Assembly (NCBI GenBank): GCA_019925105.1
Contig: JAHGAU010000033.1
Span: 434,001 to 498,000 of the forward strand
Origin: Niebla homalea
Taxonomy: Eukaryota > Ascomycota > Lecanoromycetes > Lecanorales > Ramalinaceae
Direction of reading: 5' to 3'
DNA length: 64,000 bases
Below, piece after piece: positions 36,001-50,800 of this stretch; the first letter of the stretch is position 1, and each line of letters begins with the position of its first letter. A program made the position numbers and the translations under genes. The notes under the pieces are model-generated. The model had not been told where the DNA came from, ran no database searches, and saw only the letters and a list, made by a program, of their open reading frames with translations.

Positions 36001-38793
36001 AAGTAAACGTATTTCTAAATTATAATATATAATTCGGCGGTTTCCCTTTATAATATTTAAAAGTTAATAAAATATAATAAAAAATAAAGTAGAAAACTTA
36101 AATTTATTTTTAAGTTTTTACCCTTAAAACGACCAGACGGTATAATAATAAATACCTTTAACGGTAAAATTAAGGCTTTTAAAAAGGCGTTTTTTCCCCC
36201 GTTACCGGAAACTAACTTAATAAATATCGACGGTATAATATATCCTAAATTAATAATAATAAATAAAATAATAACTTAAAAGATAATAATTAAGGTAATT
36301 AATAAGCCGAAAAAGGATAAAGCCCCCGGACTTAACGGCATATTAAATAAGTTCCTATTTATAATAACGTCGTTATTTAAAAAGGTCTTTATTTATTTAT
36401 TTTAAGTTTATTTTAATATAGGATATTACCCTTATAAATTTAAGGAAATTAAGATAATTATCCTTAAGAAGTTAATTAAGTTAAATTATTCAGAAATAAA
36501 ATTATATAGATTTATAATATTCCTTTATATATTAAGAAAAACTTTAAAAACGATAATCGTAAAGATCTTAAATAATTATATAGAAAAATATAAATTACTC
36601 CTTAATTAATAAATAAAAATAAAAAGAAAACGGTTAACGGAAACGGCTCTTAAAGGCTTAATTAATAACGTATATATAATATAAGGTTATAAAAAAAAGT
36701 ATATTATAAATCTTTTTTTTTAAATATTATAAAGGCATTTAATAAAATAAATTATTAAAGGTTATTATATAATTTACGGAAAAAAAAGGTTTTATTTTTC
36801 CTCATAAATTAAATAAAGAGTTTTTTAAATAATTAAGTAATATTAATTAACTTAAGATAAAAAATAAGTATAATAAAGCTTACGATAATAAAGGTTCCTT
36901 AAGGGTTATTTATTTCTTTAGTTTTATTTTTATTCTTTAATAACCTGTTTATTAAAAACTTAATAAAATTAAAATAAAAAGTTTAAGTTAAAAGCTTTAT
37001 TAATAATATTTACCTTTTAACTTATAATACGTTTATTTATATAAATTATTTAAAGCTAAAATAAACCTATAAAGTTTATTTACGATAAATAAAAATATAT
37101 AAGGTTTAATTTACTTTATATAAATATAAATTTATTTATATAATAAGGAGCCTAAAGTTATATAATATAATAATTATAATAAACTTAAGTAATATAACGG
37201 TAAAACCAGAAATCAATATTAAAATATTTAATTTATAAATTAATAGGAAATTAAATTAAAAAAATTATATAAGAAAGGTTTAAAAGAAGATAATTTCATA
37301 AGAAAAAGGTTTTATTTACCTTACGGCGTTAACGTAAAGAACTACTTTATAAAAAGTTAAAACCGTTTATTAAGCGGTTATAAAGCTTATAATAACGTAT
37401 ACGGCAGTTATTTAATATATATTTAAAGATATACCTAAATATAAGAAAAAACCCGTTTAACAATTATAGAAGGTTTAAAACCGATACTTAAGAATAATAA
37501 GTAAAGCATATAAAGCGACTCCCATTCCGGTATTAACATCCAAGGTCTTTATATTATTAATAAAGTTAACCCTAGATTAAATAATTACTTAAGTGAAATT
37601 TTAAAAAGGTATAAACTTAATTACGTTAAAAAAAAATGAACGTATTCACTAAAACTATAAAAAACCTTAAATAAAAAGGTATAAAAAGGCGGTATTTACC
37701 TTTTCTATAAAAGTTAAACTAAAATAAACTAAAAAAAAGGTTAATTTAACTTACGTTTAAAAAGTTAATATAAGAACGTACGAACTCTTACTTAAAATAA
37801 AAACGGTAAAGGAAAAGAAAATTACGAAAACGAAGTTAATAATAATTACCTTATAGATTATAAAGAAATAAATAAAACGTTAATATAAATATAAAGAATT
37901 AATCCTTTAAGGGCAACGGTACCTGGTTCTGGATAGTAATAAGGTTATTAATAAGCATCTCCGGCGTTATAGGATTATAAGGAAAAATAATAACGTATTA
38001 ATAATTTAACTTCAGATAAGTAAAAACGGCTTGATTTATTTCCTTTTTGTTATATACGTTAATAACCGGATTAATATTAATTGCGAATATAAATAATAAA
38101 AGTAGAATATTATATATATATTAATCTTTTATTTACTATTTAAGGAGCTTAAACCGGGATTAATTAAAAGGTAGAGATTAATAATTATTATTAAATACTT
38201 ATTAAAACGGCCGTTAAATTTATAATAATTACGGGCTTATTATTATAATTTAGCTTAATTAAGGAAATAAATAAAGTGGTTAAAAACTTAACTAAAAAAC
38301 CTCACCGTTAACTTAAGGGTAAAAAGTAACGGCGGAAAAACTATACTTAATAAAAGGTTAAAAGGGCTATAAATACCGGAGCGGCATAAAAAACGATATT
38401 ATATCGGTTAACAGAATCGTATAAATAAGGTAATAATAATATATATATTAATAAGGATATTTAATAATATAATTAGAATTTTGCAATTTTAATATTAAAT
38501 AGACCCGTAAAGTAACGGAAAAATAATAAGTTTAAAGGTAACCCTTAAATAGATTTAATCGTAATATTATAGGTTTTCTTAAAAAAAGTATATAAATAAA
38601 TTCTTATTCTTTAAACGGCTATAAATACTCTTAACCTTTAAGATAAAAATAAAGGCTAAGTAGATACCGGTTTTTATTCTTAATATTATAGATATCGGGT
38701 TTTTTACGGTTATTAATAAGGCTAAATGGCTAAATATTAAGGAACGCCGGAATTAGCTTAATTAGATCCGTAGTATAAATCAATCAATCAATC
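33008..38793 (+). mobile_element. LINE-d: full-length LINE, innermost of the nest
   Basis: About 5.8 kb, inserted in LINE-c, with a 12-bp target duplication aaataaggtaat (32996-33007 and 38794-38805). ORF1 starts at ATG 33047 with the same subfamily-I sequence as LINE-a, and the two are alike over their whole length. Endonuclease (YLLIRDFNLYY near 35345-35405) and RT (KSFINNIYLLTYNT near 36985-37030) relics are visible. The 3' tail is four AATC repeats. This is at least the third insertion event at this locus, yet it is as heavily RIP-mutated as its hosts. Confidence 0.92.
33047..33181 (+). pseudogene. LINE-d ORF1 start (subfamily I)
   Basis: 44 codons beginning MATNNGTPEVRND, then VYNLSNSKDNTLNIINRSGI, ending at TAA. 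It matches the LINE-a ORF1 start. The first ~55 bases are unmutated. Confidence 0.85.
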
Positions 38794-41700
38794 AAATAAG
38801 GTAATAATGTAAGATATAATAATTAAAGCGATTAATAAATTAAAGAAAAATAAAGCCCCAGGATTGGATAAGATCCTTAATAGATTCTTATTGATAATAG
38901 TATTATTATTTAAAAAAGTCTTTATCTACCTTTTTTAAGTATACCTTAATATTAGCTATTACTTACGTAAGTTTAAGGAGGTAAAGACGATTATCCTTAA
39001 GAAGCTTATTAAGCCGGATTACTCTAAAATAAAGTCTTATAGACCTATTATACTCTTTTATATATTAAAAAAAACCTTAAAAACGGTAATAACGAAGATC
39101 CTTAATAACTATATAGAGAATTACGGACTTCTCCCCGATTAATAAATAAGAATAAAAAGAAATCAGTTAATAAAAATAACCCTTAAAGGATTAATCGACG
39201 ACATATATATAATATAGGGTTACGGGAAGAAATATATTACGAGTTTTCTTTTTCTTAATATTATAAGTACCTTTAATTAAATAAATTATTAAAGGTTATT
39301 ATATAACTTAAGGAAAAAAAGGATATTACTTTTCTTAATTGAATAAATAAAAAGTTTCTTGAGTAACCGAGCTACATTAATTAACCTAAGATAAAAAATA
39401 AGCTTAATAAAGCCCACTTTAATAAGGATTTTTTAAGGATCGTTGATTTTTCTTATATTATTTTTATTTTTTAACGGTTTATTAATTAAAAAGCTTATTA
39501 AGTGAAAAAAAAGATTTAAATTAAAAACTTTATTAATAACGTTTACCTTTTAACTTATAGTATTTTTATACGTATAAACTATTTAAAATTAAAATAGGCC
39601 TATAAAGTTTATCTTTAATAAGTAAGAACTTACGGGGCTTAATTTATATTATATAAATATAAACTTATTTATATAATTAAGAGCTTAAAGTTATACGATA
39701 TAATAATTATAATAAACTTAAATAAAATTACGGTAAAGTTAGATATTAATATTAAAATCCTTAACCTTTAAATAAATAAAAAGCTTAATTAAAAGGACTA
39801 TATAAGAAAAGTTTAAAAGAAAATAACTTTATAAGAAAAAGGCCTTACTTATCTCGTTATATTAATATAAGGAGTTACGTTATAAAAGGCCCGGACCGTC
39901 TATTAAACCGTAATAAAGTTAACTATAATATACGCTATAATTATTTAATATATACTTAAAGGTACTCCGGAATATAAGAAAGAACTTATTTAAATATTAT
40001 AAAAAGTCCAGAACCGATATTTAAGAATAATTAACGGTACTTATAAAGTAATCCTTATCCCGGTATTAAAGTTTAAGGTTTTTATACCATTAATTAAGAT
40101 CTTATTAAATTAAATAATTACTTAAATAAAATTAAAGAAATATATATATTTAATTATAATAATAGGAAATAAACGGATCCATTAAAATCTTAATAAGTTT
40201 TAAATTAAAGAGAATAAATTAAAGATATTTATCCTTTCTTTTATTAAGATAAAATAGGAATAAATTAAAAAAGAAATTAACCTTACCGGCATCCTAGAAG
40301 TTAATTTAAACGCGTATAAATTCCCGTTAAACGTAAAAAAGATTAAGATTAAAGGGATTTAAAAAATAAAAATTATAATAATCGCCTTATAAATTATAAT
40401 AAAATAAATTAAGCGTTAACGGAAATATAAGGATTTTATATTTTAAGGTTATTATTATTTAACTTTTAATAATAAAAAGATTATTAATAAATATCTCCGC
40501 CGTTATAATATTATAAATTAAGGTAATAACGTATTAACGATCTAACTCCGGACGGGTAAAAACGGTTTAATTTACTTCCTATTTACTATATATATCGGAA
40601 GTTAGATAAACACTGAATATAAATATAAATAAAGAAAGTAAAACGCTATATATATCCTTATTTTTTATTCCTTATTTATAGAGGTTAAGTTAAGACTTAT
40701 CGTAAAAATTAATATATATAATTATTGTTAAATATTATTTATAAAGTGAAATATCCGGGCAATTATTAAGTTTATAATATTTACCGGATTATTATTATAA
40801 TTTAATTTCGTTATAAAGATAAATAAAATTATTAAAAATTTTACGGAGAAAGTTTATTACTGGTTAAGGAAAAAAAAGAGAAATAGAAATTAATTACGTT
40901 AATTATATAAACCGGAAAGTATCTTTTATAACCGTAAGGATATAATAGTAAATACTTATTAAAAATCCTTAAAGGAGTTAATAATGATAATAATATAAAA
41001 AAATATATATTAAACGTATAAATATTAATAAGGATATTTAAAGGCATTATGTAAAATTAAGGTAATATAAATATATAAAGGAGCAGAAAAGTAATAAACT
41101 TAAAGGTAACCTTTATAAAAATACGGTTGTAATATTATTGATTTTTATAGGGGAGTTAAAATATAAAAAGTATATAAATAGATTATTACTCTTTAAACGG
41201 CCGTTAATATCCTTTATTTTAAGGGATAGAAGGTAGAAGCCTGGTAAACGCCGGTTTTTACTTTAACGTTATAAATATTAGGTTTTTACGGTTACCAGCA
41301 AGGCTAAAAGGCCGCGTATTAAGGAACGCCGGAATTAACTTAGTTAAATCCGTAGTATAAATCAATTAATCAATCAATCAATATAATAACATCCTGAATA
41401 AGGGGATTACAGAAGGAAAATCCCTTAATTTAACTTAATTGTAAAATAAAGCGGTAAATATTTATTAATACTTTAAGTCTTAAAAATATAAATATATTAT
41501 TACAAAATACCTTAACGGTATAAAGTATACGGTATGTATTAAGGATATAATATATAAAAGTATATAAACCTATTAAATAAGGGCTTTATTAAAAATATAT
41601 ATAAATATATAGTATATAAAAAAAAGATAAATATCCGGTATAAAATTTAAAATACCCGGTAAAAACTAAGGAAATTCAGCGTAAGGAAATTAAAATAATT

Positions 41701-41849
41701 ATTAAAATCTAATAGTATAATTTATATAAAGTTAAACCGGTAAATTAATTAAAGATAATCTTAAAATAAAAATAAAGTTAACGGAGAAACCTTAATAAAA
41801 GTTAATATATCATATATTAATACTTTTAAGAGTAATATAATATAACGTA

Positions 41850-42157
41850 GCATTGGACAGACCCGTGGGGTGACGGAAGAGCAACAGGTCCAGGGGCAAC
41901 CCTTAAGTAGATTCGGTCGTAGTATTATGGGTTTTCTTAAAAAAGGTATATGAATAGATTCTTACTCTTTAAACGGCCGTGGATATTCTTAACCTTTAAG
42001 ACATAAGTAAAGGTTAAGTAGATACCGGTTTTTATTCTTAACGTTATAGATATCGGGTTTTTTACGGTTATTAATAAGGCTAAATAGCTAAGTATTAAGG
42101 AACGCCGGAATTAACTTAACTAGATCCGTAATATAAATCAATCAATCAATCAATCAA
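41850..42157 (+). mobile_element. LINE-e: 308-bp 5'-truncated LINE copy
   Basis: Matches the 3' end of the LINE family and ends in four to five AATC units. It is flanked by a perfect 12-bp duplication, taatataacgta (41838-41849 and 42158-42169), inside LINE-b. The first ~85 bases (41850-41935) are GC-rich and free of RIP changes (gacagacccgtggggtgacg, ggtccaggggcaaccc), whereas the rest carries RIP-like changes. Typical 5' truncation by incomplete reverse transcription. Confidence 0.92.
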
Positions 42158-45154
42158 TAATATAACGTATAAAATAAAGTAATTAAAACAATATTATTAA
42201 TATTTAAATTTAAAGAAGTAAAGGATATTAATATTATAAAAATATAAAAACTATTATATAGCCTATATATATACTCTTTAAATAATTTAAGGGAAAGGTT
42301 TTACTTAATATCTAAAAGAAATAAGATAACTTAAACGTATTTCTTTATAAATAAGAAACTAAATATAAATAGCTAAAACGTAACTTATTATAACGGAAAT
42401 TTATATACGCTCCGGATTATATAAAAAAAAAGATAGGAAGTAACTTAAATATTTATAATATATATAACCCGCCGTTAATTAATAAAATAAAGTTGATTAC
42501 GATATTATTACTTAAAAAGGTTAGATTTATACCCGGGGAATATATTATATTAAAAGACTTTAACCTTTATTATAATATATAAAATAAAAAGGCTATATAA
42601 TTAACTATATTAAATTAAAAAAGCTATTAATAATTATTATGAGATTTAATTTTTTAATTTTAATACCTTAAAGTATTATAATATAAAAGAATTAAGGATT
42701 TAGTAAGATAATAAGCGATTTAACGTTTAATATAAAAAGGATTATTAATATAATAATAATCTTTAAACCTTAAAAAACTTAAAATATAACTTAAATTATA
42801 TATTAATATAAAAAACTCTAAATTAATTAGTAAATTTAACGCCATTAAAAACAATAAGGAAAACATAAAAAACGGTTAAAAAGATTAAAGTGTATATAAA
42901 GGCAGAAAAAGCGGTAACATAATTAATAAAATTTCCCCAGTTAAAAAATAAAAACCAGATTAACCTCTTTAAAAAATAAGTAATAAAAACGTTAAATGAG
43001 GTAATTAATATAATAATCCCGATAATAAAACCGTTTTAAAAAGTTAAAATTTATTAAAATAAAGAATATATAATAACGATTATAAAAATAAAAACGTTAA
43101 TTAAATAAACTATTAAATTAAAACCTAAAAAACGATTACATAATAAAAGGAAGTTTAAAAAAAGAAGAAGAAAATTATTAAACAGGTTAAATAAATATAT
43201 TTCTGGTTAATAATTTACAACTTAATTATCTCTTTTTATAAAATGTAAAAATTAATAAAATATAATAGGGAGTAAAATAAAAGGCCTTAAACTTATCCTT
43301 AAATTCCCGCCGCTTAAAAGGCTTAATAATATAATAATTAATATTTTTAATAATAAAATCGAGGCCCTTAAAAGGGTTTTCTTCCCTCCTTTATTAGATA
43401 CCGATTTAATAAATATTAAAGAAGCTATACATCCCAACCCGGTAAATATTAATAAGGAAATAACCCTAGAAATAATAATTAAAGTAATTAATAAATTAAA
43501 GAAAAATAAAGCTTTTAAATTAAACGGAATCTTAAACAAATTCCTATTAATAATAATATTATTATTTAAAAAGGTTTTTATTTATTTATTTGAAGCTTAC
43601 TTTAAGGCTAATTACTACCCTTATAAATTTAAAGATATTAAAATAATTATCCTTAAGAAATTTATTAAGCTGGATTACTTTAACATAAAAGCTTATAAGT
43701 TAATCGTATTCCTTTATATATTAAAAAAAGCCTTAGAAACGGTAATCATAAAAGTCCTTAATAATTACGCGGAAAAATATAAGTTTTTCCCGGATTAATA
43801 AGTAAATATAAAGAATAAAAGTTAATACAAACGGCTTTTAAAGGTTTAATTAACAACGTACATGTAATATAAAATTATAGGAAAAAATATATTATAAATC
43901 TTCTTTCTTTAAGTATTACGGAAGTTTTTAATAGAAAAAATCATTAAAGATTATTATATAATTTACGGAAAAAAAGGATATTATCCTTCTTTTTAAACTA
44001 AATTAAAAACTTTTTAAATAATCAAATAATATTAATTAATTTAAGATAAAAAGTAAGCTTAATAAAGCCCATTATAGCCGGGATGTTTTGAAAGTCATTT
44101 ATTTTCTTTATTTTATTTTTATTTTTTAAGGCCTTATTAATTAAGGAATTAACTAAGTTAAAATAAAAATTTTAAGTTAAAAAGTTTATCGATAATATAT
44201 ATTTATTGACTTATAGTACTTTTATCTATATAAATTATTTAAAGCTAAAATAAAGTTATAAAATTTATTTATAATAAGTAAAAACGTACAAAATTAAGTT
44301 TATATTATATAAGTATAAATTTATTTATATAATCAAAAGCTTAAAGCTATTTAATATTGATTGATTGATTGATTTATTTATACTACGGATCTAGCTAAGC
44401 TAATTCCGGCGTTCCTTAACACGCGGCCTTTTAGCCTTCCTGGTAACCGTAAAAACCTGATACTTATAACGTTAGGACGAAAAAAACGGTATCCATAAAA
44501 CCTCCACCTATAACCCCTTAAAGTAGAGAGTATTAACGGCTATTTAGGGGGTAACGATTAATTCATATAACTCTTACGTTTTAACTCCACCAAGGAAATC
44601 CATAATATTACGACTATATTATTATAGGGGTTACCCTTGGACCTATTATTCTTCCGTATTTTTACCGATTTATTTAATATTAATATTAAGTTATATCCTT
44701 AAATACCCTTATTAATATATATACCTTCTACCCCTCCGTTATTATCGCCGCCGATATTATTATACTTTTCTTTTACGCCGTATTAACGTTATATCCTTAA
44801 GCGTTTTATTAAATATAGCCTTTACGCTATCCCGAAGATTTAGACCGATAACGGGGCTCGTCGATTAAATCTTTAACGACTTTATTTATTTCCGTAGCGA
44901 AATTAAACTACGTTAATAACTTAATAAATATTATAAACTTAATGGTTACCCGTATACTTCATTTTATAAATAATATTTAATAGTAATCGTAAGTATTAGC
45001 CCTTATTATAAGTTTTAATTTAACTTTAATAAATAAAAGGTATAAAATAAAAATATATATAATATTTTATTTCCTTTATTTATATTTATACCCGGCGTTT
45101 ATCCGACCTCCGATATATATAATAAATAAAAAGTAAATTAAACCTTTGGATTGG

Positions 45155-45331
45155 ATGGCGACGAACAAAGGGACCCCAGAGGTTCAAAACGATACGTACA
45201 CGTATAACCCTAATAACAATAAGGGAAGTATATTAAGTACGATAAGTAGATATAGCGTAATAGTTAAAAATAAAATGGTAAACGGGCAAATAACCTATAT
45301 TAATAGAAATAACGATAATATATACGGGTAA
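45155..45331 (+). pseudogene. LINE-g ORF1 N-terminus (subfamily II)
   Basis: 58 codons from MATNKGTPEVQNDTYTYNPN to ...ITYINRNNDNIYG, then TAA. It is one of the longest surviving ORF1 stretches and keeps the CAA codon that became TAA in LINE-c. A TTG-initiated extension upstream (45146) is not conserved. I do not recognise the domain. Confidence 0.85.
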
Positions 45332-47501
45332 TATAATAATAATAAGCCGGATAATACTTAAAATAAATAAAGGAATTAAGGTTAATAAAATATATATATT
45401 AAAGCGCGTAAAACGCATAATAATAATACGGAAATAAAAAATAAATAAAAGGGTAAAAAGGCCGATATAATATTAATAATAAAGGGTATAAGCGGGAGGA
45501 AAAAATAGGAAGACCGCGGTAAAAATATTATTAAGGGTATATAAAAAAGAAATAAAGCTAATAAGGAAGGTAAGACTTTAAGGGACCAAAAGTAAAAGGC
45601 GGAGACAATACGTTACCCAATAAATAAGGGTGAAAAGGCAATAAGGGAAATAATAAAAACCTTAAAAGGGCTCCTTATAATAGAATAAAAGGATATTACG
45701 TTAAAGACTTAACCGATATTATAGATTAAATTAAAAAACGTAAAAGACTTTTATATAAAGGTAAAAGTAAAACTAAGAAAAACGGAGCGTTTATAAAACT
45801 CTTAAGGGGCAGAAGTGAAAATATTAATAAAAAATAAAAACGGCGGCTTAAAATTAAGGGTATAAAGTAAAAATATAAAGGCAATAACCTTTTAAGTAAA
45901 AAAGAACTAGGCGATAAAGATAATAAAAAGGGTACCTACAATAAAAAACAAAAGGATAACGGAAAAAAGGGCAGTTACATTAAGGAAAATAAAGATAATA
46001 ACGGTCCGTTTATTTAATAATAAAAAAAGGAATATAATTACGGAAGTAAACCCGTTATAATTAATAAAAATTTTTAATTTAATAATAGAACTATTAATAG
46101 AATAAATTATTATAATATATAAGTTATAAAATAAAGATATCCTTCTTAATATAACGTTATTAAAAACGAAAGAAAGCTTAAAAAGATTTAAAACTTAAAT
46201 TAATAAAGGAAAGTATAAATCGGTTAAGGTTTTAAGGTAATTATTTACTATTACGGTAAATAAGATATATTTATTACGTATTATAAAAACCGAAAAAAAG
46301 ACTATATTAAAAAATATAAAAAAAAAGAATACGGTTCTTTATTTAAAGCTTAAAATCATTAATTATAAACTTCCTCCGGTAATAAAAAGATTTAATTCCT
46401 TAAAACGTATAAAGAAATACTTTATTATTATATTAAGTATAACGTTAATAAAAATATATAATAACGTTTTAAATAAAGGAATTATTGAAAAGGATTTTTT
46501 AAAATAACTTAATTATAGGATAGAATGGCGGATATTTATTAATATTTTAAATATTAAGGTTATAAATATATTATTACGAAGTATTTTAATATTATAAAAT
46601 ACGTGATTTACGTTAAGGGCTATAATATCTATAAATATATAAAGTTAATAATTAAAAGGTTTATAAAAAACGTACTTAAATACGTTATATATAATAAGGA
46701 GGGATACCCAATATAGGATTCTAAATATATAATAAAAACCAGGGAGACCAAACGTAAGGAAACTTAAATAGCCATAAAAACTTAACGGTATAATATATAT
46801 AGAACTGGTTTAACGGGTTAATTAAAGGCAGTTTTAAAACGTAAATTTAATTAATTAAATAATAAAAAATAAATAACGATAATAAATAAAATAAAGAAAA
46901 AAAAATTCTTTACGATCCCGACCTTAAGGGCCGGCCGTTTTACGTCTTTAATAATAATTTAAAAAATATTAAATTAAAAAACGCTTAACTTTAATAAGAA
47001 ATCCGTAATTTAAATAGATATAAATAAAAAAGCCTTTATAAAGATTAATATATAATATATTAACGCTTTTAAAAATAGTATAATATAATATTTATAATAA
47101 AAAAATTAAAATAACAATACCGATATTTAAATTTAAAGAAGTTAAAAATATTAATATTATAATAATATAAAAATTATTATATAGTTTATATATATATTTA
47201 TTTATTAACCTAAAAAAGGGATTTTATTTAGCCTTTAAAGAGGATAAAATAATCAGAATATACTTCTTTATAAATAAGTGGTTCAATATAAATAATTGGG
47301 ATATTACTTATTACGGTAAAAACCTTTATATACTCCGTATTATAAAAAAAGGGGACTTAAAAAGTAACCTTAATATTTATAATATATATAACCTACCGCC
47401 GGCCAATAAAAAAAGACCGTTTACGATATTATTACTTAAAAAGGTTTTAATTACCTTAAGCGAATATATATTGCTTAAAGACTTTATCCTATATTATTAT
47501 A

Positions 47502-47878
47502 TTGATTGATTGATTGATTTATACTACGGATTTAGCTAGGCTAATTCCGGCGTTCCTTAATACTCGGTTATTTGGCCTTATTAGTAACCGTAAAAAACCC
47601 GATATCTATAACGTTAGGAATAAAAACCGGTATTTACTTAGCCTTTACTTACGTTTTAAAAGCTAAAAATATTTATAGCTATTTAAAGAGTAAGAGTTTA
47701 TTTATATGCCTTTTCCAAGAAAACCTATAATACTACGAGCGAATCTACTTAAGGGTTACCCCTGGACCTATTGCTCTTCCGTTACCTTACGGGTCTGTTT
47801 AATGTTAAAATTTCAAAATTCCGATTGTACCACTGAATGTCCTCACCGACACGTGTGCTATTGTCACCTCATTCGTAC
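47502..47878 (-). mobile_element. LINE-h: 377-bp 5'-truncated LINE copy
   Basis: Starts with four TTGA repeats (the tail on the minus strand) and carries the family 3' end. It is flanked by a perfect 12-bp duplication, tatattattata (47490-47501 and 47879-47890), in LINE-g. The element's 5' portion (about 47755-47878) keeps unmutated words (gtaccactgaatgtcctcac), while the tail-proximal part is RIP-mutated. A short plus-strand frame across 47706-47900 is antisense to the LINE and spans the insertion boundary, so it is not a gene. Confidence 0.92.
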
Positions 47879-50800
47879 TATATTATTATATATAAAATAA
47901 GGAAAAGCATATAATAAACTATATTAAATTAAATAACCTATTAATAATTATTACTTAAATTAACCTTTTATTATTAATATTATAAGGGATTATTATATAA
48001 AAGAATTATAAGTTTAAAATAACGATTAATTTAACCTTTAATACGGAAAAGGTTATTAACGCGGTTATAATATATAGGCCATAAAAGGACTTAAAATATA
48101 ACTTAGATTATATACCGATATAAATAATTTTAAACTAGACCGTTAATATAACCTTATTACCACCGGTAAGGAGGGCGTAAAAAATAATTAAAATAATAAA
48201 GGTTTATATAAAAGCGGAGGAAACAGTAATATAATTCACAAACTTCCCTTAATTAAATAATAAAGACCGGATCAACCTTTTTATAAAGTAAATAATAAAG
48301 GTATTAAACGAGGTAATTAATAAAATAATCTTAATAATAAAGCTTTTTTAAAAAGTTAAAACTTATTAAAATAAAAAATATATAATAATAATTATAAAGA
48401 CAAAAAGGTTAATAAAGCAGGCTTTTAAATATAGAAATTAAAAAATATTTAATTGATTAAAGGCTATTTAAAAGGAAAAAGAAAAAATTATTAAGAAAAT
48501 TAAATAAATATATATTTAATTTATAATATATAATTTAACGGTTTTACCTTATAGTATTTAAAAGTTAATAAAATATAATAAAGAATAAAGTAAAAAATTA
48601 AAGTTTATTTTTAAATTCTTACCTTTTAAGAGACCCGATAATATATTAATTAATACCTTTAATGGTAAAATTGAAACCCTTAAAGGAGCATTTTATCCCC
48701 CTTTATTAAAGGTTAACTTAAACGATATCGACAGTATTATATATTTTGATCCCGTATTAATAAACAAAATAATAATATAAGATATAATAATTAAGGCGAT
48801 TAATAAATTAAAGAAAAATAAAGCCTTAAGATTAAATAAGATCTTTAATAAATTCCTATTAATGGTAATATTACTATTTAAAAGGGTTTTTATTTACCTT
48901 TTTTAAGTATATTTTAACGTTAATTATTATTTATATAAATTTAAGGAAATAAAAATAATTATTTTTAAGAAGCTTATTAAGCCAGATTATTTTAAAATAA
49001 AGTTTTATAAACTTATTATACTCCTTTATACGTTAAGGAAAACCTTAAAAACGGTATTAATATATTTTTATTTAATAATTATATAAAGAATTACGGACTT
49101 CTCCCCGATCAATAAATAAAAGTAAGGAAAAATCGGTTAATAAAAATAGCCCTTAAAGGATTAATTAACGGTATATATACGGTATAAAATTATAGGAAAA
49201 GGTATATTATAAGTCTTTTTTCTCTCGATATTATAAATATTTTTAATAAAATAAATTATTAAAAATTACTATATAATTTAAGGAAGAAAAAAATATTATT
49301 TTTCTTAATTAAATAGATAAAGAATTTCTTAAGTAATTAAGTTACGTTAATTAACTTAAGATAAAAGAGAAACCCAATAAAGCTTACTATAATAAGGATT
49401 CTTTAGGAATCGCTTATTTTTTTTTATATTATTTTTATTCTTTAACGGTTTATTAATTAAAAAGCTTATTAAGTTAAAATAAAAGGTTTAAATTAAAGGT
49501 TTTATTAATAACGTTTACCTTTTAATTTATAATATTTTTATATATATAAATTATTTAAAATTAAAATAAGCTTATAAAGTTTATTTTTAATAAGTAAGAA
49601 CTTATAAAGCTTAATTTACGCTATATAAATATAAGTTTATTTATATAATTAAAAGCCTAAAGTTATATAATATAATAATTATAATAAACTTAAATAACAT
49701 TACGGTAAAGCCGGATACCAGTATTAAAGTCCTTAGCCTTTAAGTAAATAAGAAGCTTAATTAAAAGGATTATATAAGAAAAATTTAAAAGAAAATAATT
49801 TTATAAGAAAAAAGCTTTATTTATTTCGTTATATTAATATAGGGAGTTACGTTATAAAAAGCCCGGATTATTTATTAGGCCGTAAAAAAGTTAATTATAA
49901 TATACGTTATAATTATTTAATATATATTTAAAAGTATTCCGGAATATAAGAAGAAGTTTATTTAAATATTATAGAAAGTCTAAAACCGATATTTAAAAGT
50001 AATTAATGGTACTTATAAAGTAACTTTTATCTTAATATTAAAGTTTAAGGTTTTTATATTATTAATCGAGGTTTTATTAAATTAAATAATCGTTTAAGTA
50101 AAATTAAAGAAATATATATATTTAATTACGATAATAAGAAACGGACGGATCCGTTAGAATCTTAATAAGCCTTAAGTTAAAAAAAGTAAATTAAAGATAT
50201 TTATCCCCCCTCCTATTAAGATAAAATAGGAATAAGTTAAAAGGGAAGTTAATTTTACTGGTATTTTAAAGGTTAATTTAAACGTATATAAACTTCCGTT
50301 AAATATAAAAAAGCTTAAAATTAAAAAGATTTAAAGAATAAAAACTATAATAATCGGTTTATAAATTATAATGAAATAAATTAAGCGTTAACGGAAATAT
50401 AAAGACTTTATATCTTAAAGTCGTTATTACTTAGTTTTTAATAATAAAAAGATTATTAATAAATATCTCCGTTATTATAATATTATAAGGAAAAATAATA
50501 ACGTATTAACGATTTAACTCCGGACGGGTAAAAACGGTTTAATTTACTTTTTATTTATTATATATATTAAAGGTTAGATAAATACCGGATATAAATATAA
50601 ATAAAAAAAGTAAAACGTTATATATATTTTTATCTTTTATCCCTTATTTATAAAGGCTAAATTAAAACTTATTATAAAAGCTAATATTTATAATTATTAT
50701 TAAATATTATTTATAAAGCGAAATATTTGAGTAATTATTAAATTTATAGTATTTACCGGATTATTATTATAGTTTAACCTTATTATAAAGATAAATAAGG

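Larger units (their letters stand above)
29769..41380 (+). mobile_element. LINE-c: full-length LINE, split by LINE-d
   Basis: Flanked by a perfect 12-bp duplication, atataataacat (29757-29768 and 41381-41392), inside LINE-b. Its body runs 29769-32995, is split by LINE-d (33008-38793), and resumes at 38806-41380, ending with an AATC-type tail. ORF1 starts at 29777, the endonuclease GDFN region is near 32090-32125, and RT motifs lie at about 39400-39560. Its own length is about 5.8 kb, a full-length element. RIP-mutated. Confidence 0.92.
28441..44352 (+). mobile_element. LINE-b: oldest LINE of the nest, interrupted
   Basis: It starts just before an ORF1 ATG at 28467 and proceeds to 29756. It is interrupted by LINE-c (29769-41380), resumes at 41393, is interrupted again by fragment LINE-e (41850-42157), and continues to about 44352, where LINE-f begins. 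Endonuclease (about 42545-42580) and RT (the F(V/A)DD equivalent KFIDNIYLLTYSTF at about 44180-44230) relics are visible. Its last ~1.6 kb, including the AATC tail, was not found on the far side of LINE-f. Its ORF1 start differs from both other subfamilies. RIP-mutated throughout. Confidence 0.85.

Noticed and set aside
47706..47900. 64-codon plus-strand frame with cysteines and histidines
   Set aside because: It is antisense to the truncated LINE-h and crosses the insertion boundary into LINE-g, so it cannot be a conserved gene.
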